Of a DNA stretch of 64,000 bases, positions 44,654 through 55,518 are shown in pieces. Both the position numbers and the translations under genes were made by a program. The number at the start of each line of letters is the position of its first letter. Position 1 is the stretch's first letter. The notes beneath the pieces are model-generated. The model did no database searches. It worked only from the letters and a program-made list of their open reading frames with translations, and was not told where the DNA came from. Source of the stretch: Microdochium bolleyi (Eukaryota; Ascomycota; Sordariomycetes; Xylariales; Microdochiaceae); the NCBI GenBank assembly GCA_001566295.1, contig KQ964250.1, positions 992,001 to 1,056,000 on the forward strand, written 5' to 3'.

Positions 44654-47600
44654 TGGTCTGTCGTTCTGAGGAAGTCTCCCGAAGCTGAATAACTTACACA
44701 TATATGGCGCCACGGATGGTCCTGCATTTCCGGCGTGTTTTCATTGTTTTTTGCATTTACTTTTGCTTCGTCTGCCTAGCCTTGCAGTTTTCCCTCATAA
44801 CTCATAGAGGTATAATTCCCGGTGGCCCCCAAGAAGGGGTGTGTAAGAACAAAGACGCCACCGCTTAGAAGTCGAGTTCACAAAAAAAGACAGGAGAAAG
44901 TCCAAAATTGTTTCGAGAAGCCAAGAATGGCAATGCGATGGTGGAGGTGCAGGAGATGATAGCATAAGGATTTGAGGCGGATGGAGGCCAAGAGAGAAAC
45001 CGAGACCAAGGTCCACGACGAGGTTTCCAAACTGTATAGTAAAGTCACAAAAGTCGATCGCGTCACACCGAACCACGGGAGACAACACGAGCACGTTGTC
45101 GGATGCGAAAACCCTTTCGCTCCTGACGCGAACAAGCCCGCGCGGCGCGAGCGCACAGAAGACGCAAAGAACGAATATCACGATGCATAAAATTCAAGCC
45201 AGCCCGCAGAACTACGTCTTCAATGACATGCCAACCCGAACAGAGCAAGCACGGCGAAAGCTGGCTTTCCCATTCGATACACAGGCCAAACCACGCTGTA
45301 CGCCACCACCTTTAAGACCTTGGTAGCGGCTGCCCTGGCTAACATGCGAAGGGTAGGTTCGTATGAGTCTTTGCGATCTCGTTGCGGCCCCAGCCACTCT
45401 AGCAATTGCTCCGCAGTGGGCTGTTCGACATCAACACTGGCAGCATCGCTGCCGACTGTTCTCATCACCTCTCTACAGCGTCTCACCGTTTTGTCGACAC
45501 GTTTCAGTCTGCAATCCCCTCGGCACTCGAATGCCCCATGGCCCCATGGGGCTTTGTCTCATGGCGAGCTCGGTGCTCGGTCACTCGACAGACACAGATC
45601 CTGTTCTCCTTTCGCGTCTCTACCTCTCCACCTGAGTCTGGATGGCGACAAGTTTTGTTTGCTTGTGTTTCCGTGCTTCTGCCCCTTGGGTTGGCCAGCA
45701 CATGATGCAGAATACAGTTTGCAAGACGATAGGACTTTGGTTGACCCACACACGTTACGCCGGCGAGTCAGAGACGATCTACTTCTCTTCGTTCCGTTGT
45801 TGTTTGTTTTCTTTCGTCCTTAGCAGCAAACAGATTGACAAAAGACTGCTCTACATAGCAGCCATCCATAGCATAACCAAGAATGATAAAACTGCGTTAC
45901 ACATATCCTTAGGTCTTGTCTACCCTCTGGAGACACTTGCTGGGCGGCAGGGCGTCAGTGATACATCCCATTCGTGTTTCGTCTCTCCGTGCGGTCTTCT
46001 GGTGGGTAGTTGAAGGGGCAAATTGGCTGACGCCAGCAACGTTTGGAGTAAGTCATGCAACGCCACGTAACGCGACACTGTGCGACCGCACCAGCTGGAG
46101 ACGTAGTAACGGAACAGAGCCTTGTTGGATCTGGTGACCGTCATTACTGTGCATTTTGATAGAAGGGGTGGCCAGGCTCGACGTCGAATATGTTGATGGT
46201 AACACACTTTCCTCAAAGAAATGATGGCCCGGAAAACTATGCTGATCGAAGGGCAGCAGAGCCACCCAACTCGACGCGCTTAGGCGAACGATTGGTGGTC
46301 TCTAGAGCCCGGCTTGGTAGGGGCTTCTCAGACTTGTTCCGCGAGGCGGCTTACGCTTTCTTAAGGAGCTGCTGCAGGTCTGGGGAGGTTGAAACCCCCT
46401 ATCGACCTTTCTCGTCGTCTGGCTGTCGGCCAAGGGCTTGAGCGTGAGGGTGTGCTTCCTGACGTCGAGCTGCCTCTCGAGGTTGGGGGCTTTCATCGGT
46501 GTCGGGTCAAGCGAAGAGAGACGTCCCGGTAAGTCGTTGCCCGATCTCGAAAGAGCCAAGTGCTCAGAATACCTGCGAATCACTGTCTAGTGCAGACGGG
46601 CATGTGGAAGAGAGCTGCGCAGAAAACGGGCACAAGTAACGCTTTACATTGCGAAGCCGGTGGCAGATTGACCTTTTAGGGACCGCATCAGAGGGCGAAG
46701 AGATGGGGATGATAACCTCATCCCCTTGAGAGTCACCTCCCAGGTGGTAACTCTACGATATCAACAAAACCAGCCCTCACACCTCGAACCCGTAGCGGTC
46801 CATGCACGAAATGAATAGGGCTTCCGAGGTTTGGCACGGGGAAGCCGCGGCCGGGGGAAATAACGGCGCGGTCAGCCTCACGAGCCGCCCGCAGTGACCA
46901 CCTTGCCAGCTTGATAAAGGTCCTTGAAATATTGACGTGTTTTGCAAGAGCGCTTTGACTCGGAGGTGACTACGAGAAAGGGGGCGAAGAGTACATATTA
47001 CGGAGTGGGACACGAGACCTATGGCCGTATGTAGGACGAGATCATTGCCGGCCCAGCACTTGCCTGGCAGCCGTCGTCCCTGTAGATTAATGTTGGAGTA
47101 TCCCACGTTTATGGAACCCTTCCCGCCTGGGGACCTTTGTTCTGAAGGGGATCTCTCGCCCGTGTCTAGACCCCGCGGGCTTGCTTGACATGGCCACAAG
47201 GGAAAGGCTTGGATTGAGACGGAAGACTGCCAGGCGACAAAGTAGTGCTCGACGAGAAGTTGGCAACACAACAACTTCCGGTGTTCGACTCATTTGTGCT
47301 TCTCTGGGAAAGCCTAGAGCTAAGATGAGGACCTCTCGCGCAATACTCAATGGCTACTTAAGGTATTAAAATGATGTGGCCAATAAGCACTACCCCGTAT
47401 TCAGACAACGGTAGCGAGCCACGCAGGATCCGACACAGAGGCGCCTCGGACCCGAGCGGCTCGATTGCCAGGGGACCCGGCAGGCGTAGGGCACAAGCTC
47501 GCGGGTCCAGCACACCGGCCGAAACTCTGTCGTCAATGACTTACGGAGTACAATGCACTGCAACCACATTCTTTGGCTGATCACACCCTGTTTGTCAGCG

Positions 47601-48267
47601 AAGCGGCCCCGAGGAGGGGGGTTTGCAACTGGTTCAGCTACCTAGTCCAATGCAGGTGCATCCTTTGAAGGCGACAATGTAACCTACTTAAGCACTTCCA
47701 CTGCGGGCCGGCCCTGGTTCATGACATCGTCTGGACTCGCTTGCCAGCAGGGAACAAGCTCCAAAGATCCCCTGCTGTTGGGGGCCGAAAACGATTGGTG
47801 GCTTTCAAGGTGACCGGTCTGAACTAGGCTTTTGCCGTCTTGGTTCGTTCAAGCTCTAGCCTTACGGCTGAGCGCTTATGTGTGATTAATTATATGGAGG
47901 AGGAGCGCCATGCCCGCTTGGGCTTCGCGTTGCCGTTCACATCCCTCTCTCGTTCAGGAACGCGACTTTCACAACTTTGCATGACTTACAACTTAACTTT
48001 CGCCAACGCCTAGCAACTATCTTCAAATCTTCGGCTCGTACCGTTGGGTTAATGCCTGGTTGAAAGTCCCAAGCCGATTCCGACCGGCTCCGAACTGCCG
48101 ATAAGCTTACTTCCCGGAGACCTGGTCACGGGAAAGAGACCTGGTTCGTCCAGCCTGGTGCTTGACGCCACCGGTCCGTGAGGTCGAGTCCATGACCAAA
48201 TCCCCTTTTTCTTTTTTCACGAAGCAGCAGCAGCATTGTCTTGAAGGCCCAGTACAGAAAACAGAAA
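44654..48267. other. 3.6 kb region without a supported gene
   Basis: The first few hundred bases are RPB1 3' UTR. ORFs inside (for example 46777-47274 minus, 45320-45823 plus) have biased composition and no domain, TM pattern or splice extension. No transposase, tRNA or long repeat is seen. It may contain a non-coding transcript or decayed genes. Confidence 0.45.
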
Positions 48268-49187
48268 ATGGATGCAGCAGAACGCAAAGATGGCTTGCCT
48301 CCAGACCCTTCGGCAAGACTACGGTTGGACCCAGGCTCGCAGCTCCCGGAAGTCTACATGCAATCCACACTGCCCGAGGCTGTTGTGCACTCCACGCTGC
48401 CCGAGGCGGTCCCGGCCGACGACTATCACCATCATCAGTATCAACATCAACAGCAGCAGCAACAGAAATACTACCAGGACCAGGAACAAAAGCAGTGGTT
48501 ACAGTCCCCCACTGACGGATCCACCAACACCTACACAGAGTCGCAGGGAGGCTGGACGAGCGTGTCTCAGCGCGGCCCGAACCCCCTGGTGGCGGAAGGA
48601 GAACGTCAGGAGGCGAAGCAGGAGGATGACAAGACACACAAGACAATCCTGGGCCTGCGCAGGCGCAAGTTCTGGCTCATCATCGGCCCGCTGCTGCTGA
48701 TACTGGCCATGGGGTTAGCGGTGGGCCTTGGTGTTGGACTCTCAGCCAGATCATCGAGCGGCGGCGGCGGCTCTACGGCGAGGTAAGTAGATCGCGCAGA
48801 GGACAGAAAGCAAGTGGGCAGGACGTGCAAGATGGCTGAGCTGACGGTATTTTCGACTGCAGTGCACCGGCAGCGGCTCCAACACCCGTGGCATGCCCAG
48901 CGGCCAACGGCACAGTCTACACACAGACCGCCGCGGACGGGGGCGCCTCGTTCCTGGTGGTCTGCAACGTGGACTACAACGGTAACGACCCGGGCTCCGG
49001 GACCACGGACCTGACCAACATGGCGTCCGTATCGGTCGAGGACTGTATGAAGAGCTGTGCGGCGACCCGGGACTGCGCGGGTGCCTGGTTCGGAGACTAC
49101 TATGGCCGCAAGTGTTTCCTAAAGAGCACGCTGGGCGTGTCGCACGTCTCGAAAAACTCATTCTTTGTGATTAAGCAGAAGGGGTAG
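48268..49187 (+). CDS. Type II membrane protein with PAN/apple-like ectodomain, 279 aa
   Basis: Two exons, 48268-48782 and 48863-49187, joined by an 80 bp phase-2 intron (GTAAGT, TGCAG). The N-terminal 130 residues are cytosolic and low in complexity, including a His/Gln run (HHHQYQHQQQQQQ) and a basic LRRRKFW stop-transfer-like motif. A single helix follows (LIIGPLLLILAMGLAVGLGVGL). Outside, after a Ser/Gly/Pro stalk, a roughly 85-residue domain carries six cysteines in a pattern (ACPAANG, VVCNVD, VEDCMKSCAATRDCAGAW, KCFL) that fits PAN/apple-like domains. Such fungal proteins may bind carbohydrate or protein at the cell surface; no ligand is known. The cysteine spacing and stalk support surface exposure. 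Confidence 0.82.
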
Positions 49188-49607
49188 TGCTGTGTCAAAC
49201 AGGAGCTGTGCAGTTCTGTGCGGGCTGCTGACTTTATTCGCTACATAATTGCACAGCAAATGGTAAGGACGACACCGTAGACGTCTCATAGGCCAGCTGC
49301 AGCAATAAAGGCTCATCCTCGGAGAGAAACAAGAATGATGATAACTGCACCAGCACCTGAGCAAGCCTGGCTATCTTTCAGCCCGTCACCGTCACTTGGC
49401 TGCATGCTAGCTGGTACTGCTGACTGGACGAACGAAGGATATTTCTGGCCGATCACGAGAACTCCGACTCACTGCTATCGTTAATTCCCATGTTCGTGCT
49501 TTCTCTGCGGCAGTGGTAGCGTCATCAAGAGCGCTTCTGCGCGCAAGCCGTCGCGTTAATTTTTTGGCCCAGCTCCATCGGCCGCAAGCCTGAGGTGATC
49601 CAAACTC
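49188..49607. other. Spacer with a candidate polyadenylation signal
   Basis: AATAAA at 49304-49309 lies 117 bp after the PAN gene stop and could direct its polyadenylation. The remaining sequence to the stop of the minus-strand orphan shows no gene. Confidence 0.4.
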
Positions 49608-50495
49608 TCAGCTAACAGGGGCGTACTGAATTTGGAAGAGATCGTTTATGTGCCCGAGAGTGGTCCTCGGCCCGGCGCTCGCAAGTAACAACATTGTTCG
49701 GACGAGATTGGTCTGATGCACCAGGTACTCTCGGGAGACCACCAGCTGCCCGTTCGAGAGCAGCGCCTTGTTGCTCTGGAGCACGTAATACAGACCTCTC
49801 ATGGCGCGTCGCAACATGAGATCTCTATCTGCTTCGGTCACATCTGGTCCGTAAGAATGTTGCGATATGTCGAGCTGAGCGAGGACCAAGTGCTCTACGG
49901 ATTGCGAATTGTCACTTGTTGTGCGGAGATACCAGTCACATATGTTGAGGAGAGGGACCGTGCATGTAAGTGGGAGTCGTCTACCGTATGCAAGGCCGTT
50001 GGGGTCTAGCTTGCTTAGAATACTGTGGACGCACTGGACGCTCAGGGGATCCTGTATATCTACACTGGTAGTCGCGTTTGTGGTCTTGGGCTTGCTGTCA
50101 GATGGGATCCTCGGCGACGCGGAGGTGCACTCACTTGCAGGTCTTTTCTCAATCCGACAATGAGTGCCCGAGCCTCGTCGCGAGTGATTGGTTTGGCAAA
50201 GTTGGCGAATGCCATGATGCCATCCATCGGTCCTAGGCCACCCCGATCGTCAACCGAAGCCCCTGTGGCATCGTCGAGCATGGTAGGAGAGTGGTCCTTG
50301 TTCTGAAGGAGGTGATGGACAAGCGGGTAAAAGCGCTTGATACTGGCGATTGCCGTATTGAGCAAATCCGATATTGAGGCCTATGCAATGATTTGAGCTG
50401 CCGGTAAGCTATACGGGTGCGGGATGGTTGTTGCGGAAGACGTTGGAAAGTCCATCAGCGATTCCTGGTGGTAGTAGCCGTGATGGAAGTGTCAT
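49608..50495 (-). CDS. Orphan, three-exon model, about 247 aa (tentative)
   Basis: Model: 50495-50442, 50380-50135 and 50051-49608, all phase 0. The two downstream exons are the best supported. They are joined by an 83 bp intron (donor GTGAGT, CTGAC branch, acceptor TACAG) and encode DPLSVQCVHSILSKLDPNG and ICDWYLRTTSDNSQS; the protein ends FQIQYAPVS. The first intron needs a weak GTCTTC donor, and the start ATG at 50495 is only the first in-frame choice. I recognise no family. Composition is protein-like: mixed helical, with few low-complexity residues. It may be a genuine short lineage-specific protein or the 3' remnant of a larger regulator-like gene whose 5' end has decayed. Confidence 0.35.
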
Positions 50496-51306
50496 CTCGA
50501 GAGACCTCGAGGCAGTTGCTCGTAGGAGCTTAGTGTAGGAAGGTGCGACCCGGTAGGGCTCATCCCCAGCTGAAAGGGCAGTCTCTGGGATGGCACCCAC
50601 AGGTGGTGTCCAATGTCTACATCCTGTCGTCGTCCATCTAGTCTCGCCCTGAACCGAGAACTGCAGCACGAGCTGGCGCACTGATGTTGAGGTGAGAACT
50701 GGGTTGACCCAAGTTGCCTTTTTTTGTGTGTGTGTGACGCTCGTACCCAATCGCCCGAAGGATGGCAGTGCTGGCCAGCACCGTCTACATTGCAAAAATC
50801 TGTGCAGTGCTGTCGACTTGCGAGTGCGCTGTTGACCCATTGCAGCCCGTGAGGACACCGGAACCCACGGAATCACCCACGGGATGACGACGCAGCCAAC
50901 ACGAAGAAGAAGAGCCGCGCCTTTCGGCGTTCCGAGCCCGCTGCAGCTAATCAATGTGGGCTCCGGGGCGGCCGGTGCCCCCGGGGCGCTGCCGATGGCG
51001 TGCAGATCACGGTCGCACTGGGCTTAGCGGCCGCAGGTAGCCCCAAAGCTTGGCCTGAGGCTGGTGACATCATCCCTCGAGCTCCCGCGAGCTCCGCCGT
51101 GCTCAACTCAATTGCCTTTTCTGCCCGCGTGCTCGCACATTTCTTGTCACGGCAGCTGAATCTCAGATCATCTTCGCCCGCGTTAGACCTTGAGGGGCAC
51201 TTTGCCAGACGCACATAGACCATAGATCCACCTGACGACAACGACAAACACAACGCCCGCATAGACCATCAGAGCTCCCCGTACAGCAACATACAACCCC
51301 GCCACA
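50496..51306. promoter_or_regulatory. Divergent spacer upstream of the phosphate carrier
   Basis: It holds the promoter of the phosphate carrier gene and, if real, of the minus-strand orphan. A (GT)-rich T-tract lies near 50720-50737. A minus-strand ORF crossing it (50409-50954) has no support beyond the tentative orphan start. Confidence 0.35.
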
Positions 51307-52333
51307 ATGTCGTCGCAAGGCATAACACCAAACTTCGCCCCGGGCGACTACGTCAAGTTCTTCGGCGCCGGTGCACTGGCTGCCACCGTCACACATGGCG
51401 TAAGCATCCCGAAGACCCAGAATCACGATACCATGCAGAACCCCCCCGCCGCTGACGTCTTGAAACATTTCTCTCCAGGCCGCCACCCCCATCGACGTCG
51501 TCAAGACGCGCATCCAGGTCGACGACGCCATGAAGGGCATGAACATGGTCCGCGCGGGCCGCAGCATCGTCGCCAAGGAGGGCGCCTCGGCCCTGCTCAC
51601 CGGCTTTGGCCCCACGGCCGTTGGCTACCTCGTCCAGGGCGGCGGCAAGTTCGCCGGCTACGAGTTCTTCAAGAAGAAGTTCATCGACCTCGCGGGCTCC
51701 ACCGAGAAGGCCACCGAGCACCGCACCGCTATCTACCTGACCTCCTCCGCCGCGGCCGAGTTCTTCGCCGACATTGCGCTGTGCCCGCTCGAGGCCACGC
51801 GCATCCGGCTCGTCTCGTCGCGGGGCTACGCCACCGGCCTGGTGCCGGGCTTTATGCGCATGGCGAGGGAGGAAGGCTTCCGCGGCTTCTACTCGGGCTT
51901 CGTCCCGCTGCTGTTCAAGCAGGTCCCCTACGCCGTAGGCCAGTTCTCCGTGCACGAGGCCGCGGTGGAGTGGATCTACCGCACCATGGGCCCCGAGCGG
52001 AAAGCCAAGCTCACGCACCTCGAGTCCACGGGCGTCGAGCTCTCGTCGGGCATCGTCGCCGGTGTCGCGGCCGCCGTACTCTCGCACCCGGCCGACACCT
52101 TGCTGTCCGCGATGAACAAGGGCGCCGGCGACAAGACGCAGAGCTCGACGGCCAGACTGTTCAGCCTGGCAAGGGAGTTTGGCCCCAAGAGGCTGCTGAC
52201 CACCGGGCTGGCGCCGCGTGTGCTGATGACGTGCGGGCTGGTGTCTGGGCAGTTTGTCATCTACGCGCAGTGCAAGGCGCTCGTGGGGGCTCCGCCGGGC
52301 ATCGAGATTCACAAGGAGGAGAAGCTGGACTAG
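51307..52333 (+). CDS. Mitochondrial phosphate carrier, 315 aa
   Basis: Two exons, 51307-51399 and 51479-52333; phase-0 intron of 79 bp (GTAAGC, CTCCAG). Three SLC25 repeats are evident, with signatures PIDVVKTRIQ, PLEATRIRLV and PADTLLSAMN. Two of these keep Px[DE]xx[KR] closely; the third has a loosely conserved form, as is usual for phosphate carriers. The opening FAPGDYVKFFGAGALAATVTHG and segments FYSGFVPLLFKQVPYAVGQF and ELSSGIVAGVAAAVLSHPAD match fungal Mir1/Pic2 proteins. The carrier imports phosphate with H+ (or, for some Pic2 types, copper) into the mitochondrial matrix to support ATP synthesis. Which paralogue this is cannot be decided from sequence alone. It is convergent with the next gene, 147 bp apart. 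Confidence 0.92.
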
Positions 52334-52480
52334 ATTTCTGACATTACGGTGGTGCTTGGGACAGTCATGTCGTCTTCGATTTTGTTATTTTGTTGTTGTT
52401 GTTGTTACATTGGCAAAGGCGTTCCGGATAGAGCGAGCCCGAGACAATATTATAGTAATACATATCTCATCAGAGCTGAA

Positions 52481-53398
52481 CTACCGTATCCGCCCCTGCG
52501 AGGGCCAGATGCCCATCTTGTTCCAGAACGCCCTCCCGTCCAGAGCCCTCCCGACACTAGACGCATCTCTTGGCAGCGCCCGCACGCCCTCCTCGACCAT
52601 GAGCTCTCCCACCCACTGCAGCCTGACGCGCTGCGTCTCGACACGCTCCACGGACAGCCCCGCCGCTGCCCTCTCCTCGTCGGGCCGCGAGACGTCCGCG
52701 ACGGCCCAGTCCTGCACGAGATCCCACCAGTCGTACACGTGCATGTCGCAGAGCAGCCAGCGCTGGCCCTTTGTGAAGTTGCGGTGCAGCGCGACGACCG
52801 CGCGGCTCACGTCCTCGCCGTGGATCACGTGCAGGGCGCCCTTGGCGCGGAGGTCCTCCTTTGACTTGATGACCCGGTCGACCCAGCCGCGCGGCTGCCG
52901 CTGGCCGCCATACAGACCCGCCAGGCTGAGCACCGCGGCGTCGACGGCGGGGATGGCCATGAGCTCGTCCTCGGCGATGGCGCGGGCGTTGCTCGTGTCG
53001 TAGGGCGAGGACGAGTCCTGCCATGTCGGCGCGCTCCAGACGCTCGTCACGCCGAGCTGTATGAACTGCGGCCGGGTGGTGGTGGTGGTGGTGGTGACGT
53101 TGTTGTCCTTGCGGGTCTCCAGGTAGAGCTTGACGAGCTGCTCGGACTGGCCCTTGCCCTTGAGCGGGAAGGTGATCAGGACGGTGGTGGCAGTGGGCAG
53201 CTTCGCGTAAGGGCGAGGATCCGAGGACTCTGGGTCAAACTTGAACGGGATGGTGCCGTCATGGCCGGTGGTTGTGGTGGCGGCATGCTTGATACCCTCG
53301 CGCTTGAGGAGCGGGAGGAGGAAGCTCGATGTCCAGCCGGCACCAAGGACGAGCAGGTCGACCTTCTCCGGCTGGTCGTCGGCGAGATGGACAATCAT
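52481..53398 (-). CDS. Rossmann-fold SDR-like (NAD-dependent epimerase-type) protein, 305 aa
   Basis: Single exon. Residues 14-24 (LLVLGAGWTSS) form a glycine-rich dinucleotide-binding loop of the atypical kind seen in YeeZ-like SDRs, with Trp where classical SDRs have a second Gly pattern. LITFPLKGKGQSEQL, FIQLGVTSVW and LSLAGLYGGQRQPRGWVDRV follow. The typical active YxxxK is not clear, so catalysis cannot be assumed. HVIHGEDVSRAVVAL then RWLLCDMHVYDWWDLV fit epimerase-like C-terminal halves. A TTTTTTT run (nt 53075-53095) is a GGT microsatellite on the plus strand. Substrate and partner are unknown. Confidence 0.8.
   Translation of the reverse strand: MIVHLADDQPEKVDLLVLGAGWTSSFLLPLLKREGIKHAATTTTGHDGTIPFKFDPESSDPRPYAKLPTATTVLITFPLKGKGQSEQLVKLYLETRKDNNVTTTTTTTRPQFIQLGVTSVWSAPTWQDSSSPYDTSNARAIAEDELMAIPAVDAAVLSLAGLYGGQRQPRGWVDRVIKSKEDLRAKGALHVIHGEDVSRAVVALHRNFTKGQRWLLCDMHVYDWWDLVQDWAVADVSRPDEERAAAGLSVERVETQRVRLQWVGELMVEEGVRALPRDASSVGRALDGRAFWNKMGIWPSQGRIR
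53075..53095. repeat. (GGT)7 microsatellite encoding poly-Thr
   Basis: Seven perfect trinucleotide units within the SDR-like gene encode a Thr run near residue 105. It lies between two predicted core strands, probably in a surface loop. Confidence 0.75.
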
Positions 53399-53958
53399 GG
53401 CTGCGGACTTTGTATCACGGGAGAATATGGCGAAGTTGTGCCGGAAATATCGGGACGGAAAGGATGACGTTGACTTAGTTTCGGCGGGGCATATCCTGGG
53501 GCTCTAGGTGGTTCCTGGGTGCCCCACAAGCAACGCTCTTTGCTGCCAGTGGGCGGGCATCGTGAATGTAACCGTCCACAACTTCAGACGGTTTACACGG
53601 CACGAAGCACTCTGATCTTAAAAAACCGCTGAAAGAGATGGTCTTGCTTGTTAAGGTTTGGGCGCAGCATCACTCGCTTGTCAGCTGATTGGCATGGCTA
53701 TTGACGGTCCAAGCTGTCGCCGCTGCCTAACTTCATGCTTAGCTCCGGGATTACGGTTGGTGCTTGGCGAAACATAGCGTGGTCGCGCGGCCTTACACAC
53801 AGCACGACACCGCAAACGCCGCCATGATCGTCGTGGTATAACAATTGCTTCGATGAACATGTAACGGACCGCCATTCCGCAATCCGTTTCGAAACGAAAT
53901 AATCCACCTCATCGCAATCTTTGATCGGTGCAAGACCTTGGCCTCTTTTCAAAGAAGC
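53399..53958. promoter_or_regulatory. Divergent promoter of SDR-like and OmdA-like genes
   Basis: The 560 bp contain both promoters. No strong element is recognisable by eye. A short AT-rich piece near 53617-53625 is visible. Confidence 0.35.
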
Positions 53959-54753
53959 ATGGCACCCGAAGTCCCCATTCTCACCGTGCTCGACGCGGCA
54001 GCCTGGTCGCGGTGGCTTGCTTCCAGCGGCAGAACATCCAGCGGCGTCTGGCTCACGCTGGCCAAGAAGAACGTCAGCAAGCCCACATCGCTGACCTACA
54101 CCGAGGCGCTCGACGAGGCGCTCTGCCAGGGATGGATCGACGGCCAGCGGCGCGGCGGCGACGATAGGACCTTCAGCCAGCGCTTCACGCCGCGCACAGC
54201 AAAGAGCGCCTGGTCCCAGCGCAACGTCGCGCACGTTGCCCGCCTCGAGTCGCAGGGCCGCATTCAGGAGCAAGGGCGGCTGGCGATTGAGGCGGCAAGG
54301 GCCGATGGCCGGTGGGACGCGGCATATGCTGGGTCCTCGACCGCGGAGCTGCCGAGCGACTTCCTCGATGCTGTCGCGGCAGTGCCAGCTGCTAAGCGGG
54401 CTCTGGAGTGGATGTCGAAGCAGGAGCGGTTTGCGATATATCTGCGACTCGCTGCGCTCAAAACGGCCGCGGGCAGGGAGAAGCGGATCGCGGCCTATGT
54501 AGATATGCTCGCGGGTGGGCAAGGTGAGAATGTGGAGAGCGAGGACTCGAGACCCGGGAACGAGTCGCAGAACAAGACGGCGTCCTCAGGGAAGGTGGTA
54601 CGAAGCAGAAAGCAGAAGCCGGACACAGCGCGTGCCGAACTCTCAGTGACTCCTGCGAAGAAGCGGAAAGCTAGCGTGGACATCCCCATGAACAGCTCGA
54701 GTTCCCGGAGGTCGGCTCGTCTGTCAAGAGCTGCGCAGCAGGCCGGACAGTGA
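53959..54753 (+). CDS. YdeI/OmpD-associated (OmdA) family protein, 264 aa
   Basis: Single exon starting at ATG 53959; the frame opens slightly upstream with non-ATG codons. The N-terminal 185 residues match the YdeI/OmdA pattern: SRWLASSGRTSSGVWLTLAK, YTEALDEALCQGWIDGQRRG, DRTFSQRFTPRTAKSAWSQRN and LPSDFLDAVAAVPAAKRALEW. This family is widespread in bacteria and present in many fungi. Its function is poorly defined; the bacterial name derives from resistance to antimicrobial peptides and association with outer membrane proteins. The fungal copy adds a 75-residue basic, Ser-rich tail (RSRKQKPD, PAKKRKAS, SSSRRSARLSRAA) with bipartite nuclear localisation-like clusters, so a nuclear role is possible (inference). 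Confidence 0.83.
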   Translation: MAPEVPILTVLDAAAWSRWLASSGRTSSGVWLTLAKKNVSKPTSLTYTEALDEALCQGWIDGQRRGGDDRTFSQRFTPRTAKSAWSQRNVAHVARLESQGRIQEQGRLAIEAARADGRWDAAYAGSSTAELPSDFLDAVAAVPAAKRALEWMSKQERFAIYLRLAALKTAAGREKRIAAYVDMLAGGQGENVESEDSRPGNESQNKTASSGKVVRSRKQKPDTARAELSVTPAKKRKASVDIPMNSSSSRRSARLSRAAQQAGQ

Positions 54754-55518
54754 GACGGGGCAAGCGGCGAACAGACAACGGCAGCGTTGGCAGGGTATAC
54801 ATAGACTCAAGAAGGTGAACCTCGGAGGGGCGTGGGATGTGAATTGTGGACTCCGGTGGTCCGGGGGTTGCTTAGCGGCCAGGCCCGATATCGTGGGACT
54901 TGAACGATCGTCTCCACAGTCAGTTCTTTGGGGAAGCGGAACACGATCAGTGGACCAGATATGTATCCAGCAACCCACGCGAGGCACTTCTTAAAATCCC
55001 AAGAAGAAGGATGCTTTGCTATTCTGTCGAGCCTTGAACATTGAGACTCAAATGTCCGAGGATTTCTACCTTTTAAATCATGCTGCACAGCACGATGCCA
55101 ACATTGAATTCACGAACTACCCGTGGAGTCTGCGGATCCAGGTTGTCCAGGGTCGCGACTTCCGCGTGAACTCGTTTGTTCTGGACCCACTTTAAAGTTG
55201 CGGACGATGGGCTCATCAACCTTCGTCCCTTCACATCCCAACTCACCTCTATTCTCTTTTCCTTCGCCCGGCAAGACACACAATCACCTGTTCTCGCACC
55301 AATGCTCAGGAATAAGGCTGCCTGCGCTCAGCCCAACAGCACCGCCACGTAAGCAAGGCTTCGACGCGTCTCCACTAACGGCTCGCCAACCGCCGGATCA
55401 CGCGGCGGGGCGTTGCTCATCGCTGCCGAGCACCTATCGGTTGCTCCATGGAGACTTTAAGCAAGGGTTGCAATGAGCCACATACGCATTCGCGAGCCGA
55501 ATCGAGGTATTGACGGCC
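54754..55518. other. Intergenic spacer before the coiled-coil orphan
   Basis: The 765 bp lie between tandem plus-strand genes. The last 300 bp probably hold promoter and leader of the orphan. No feature could be assigned. Confidence 0.4.

Noticed and set aside
46777..47274. 165-codon minus-strand ORF in the 3.6 kb gap
   Set aside because: No motif or splice extension and no neighbouring exons in phase.
50381..50414. 34 bp GTATAG...CATAG intron in the tentative orphan
   Set aside because: Too short for a fungal spliceosomal intron; the 61 bp alternative (50381-50441) was preferred in the tentative model.
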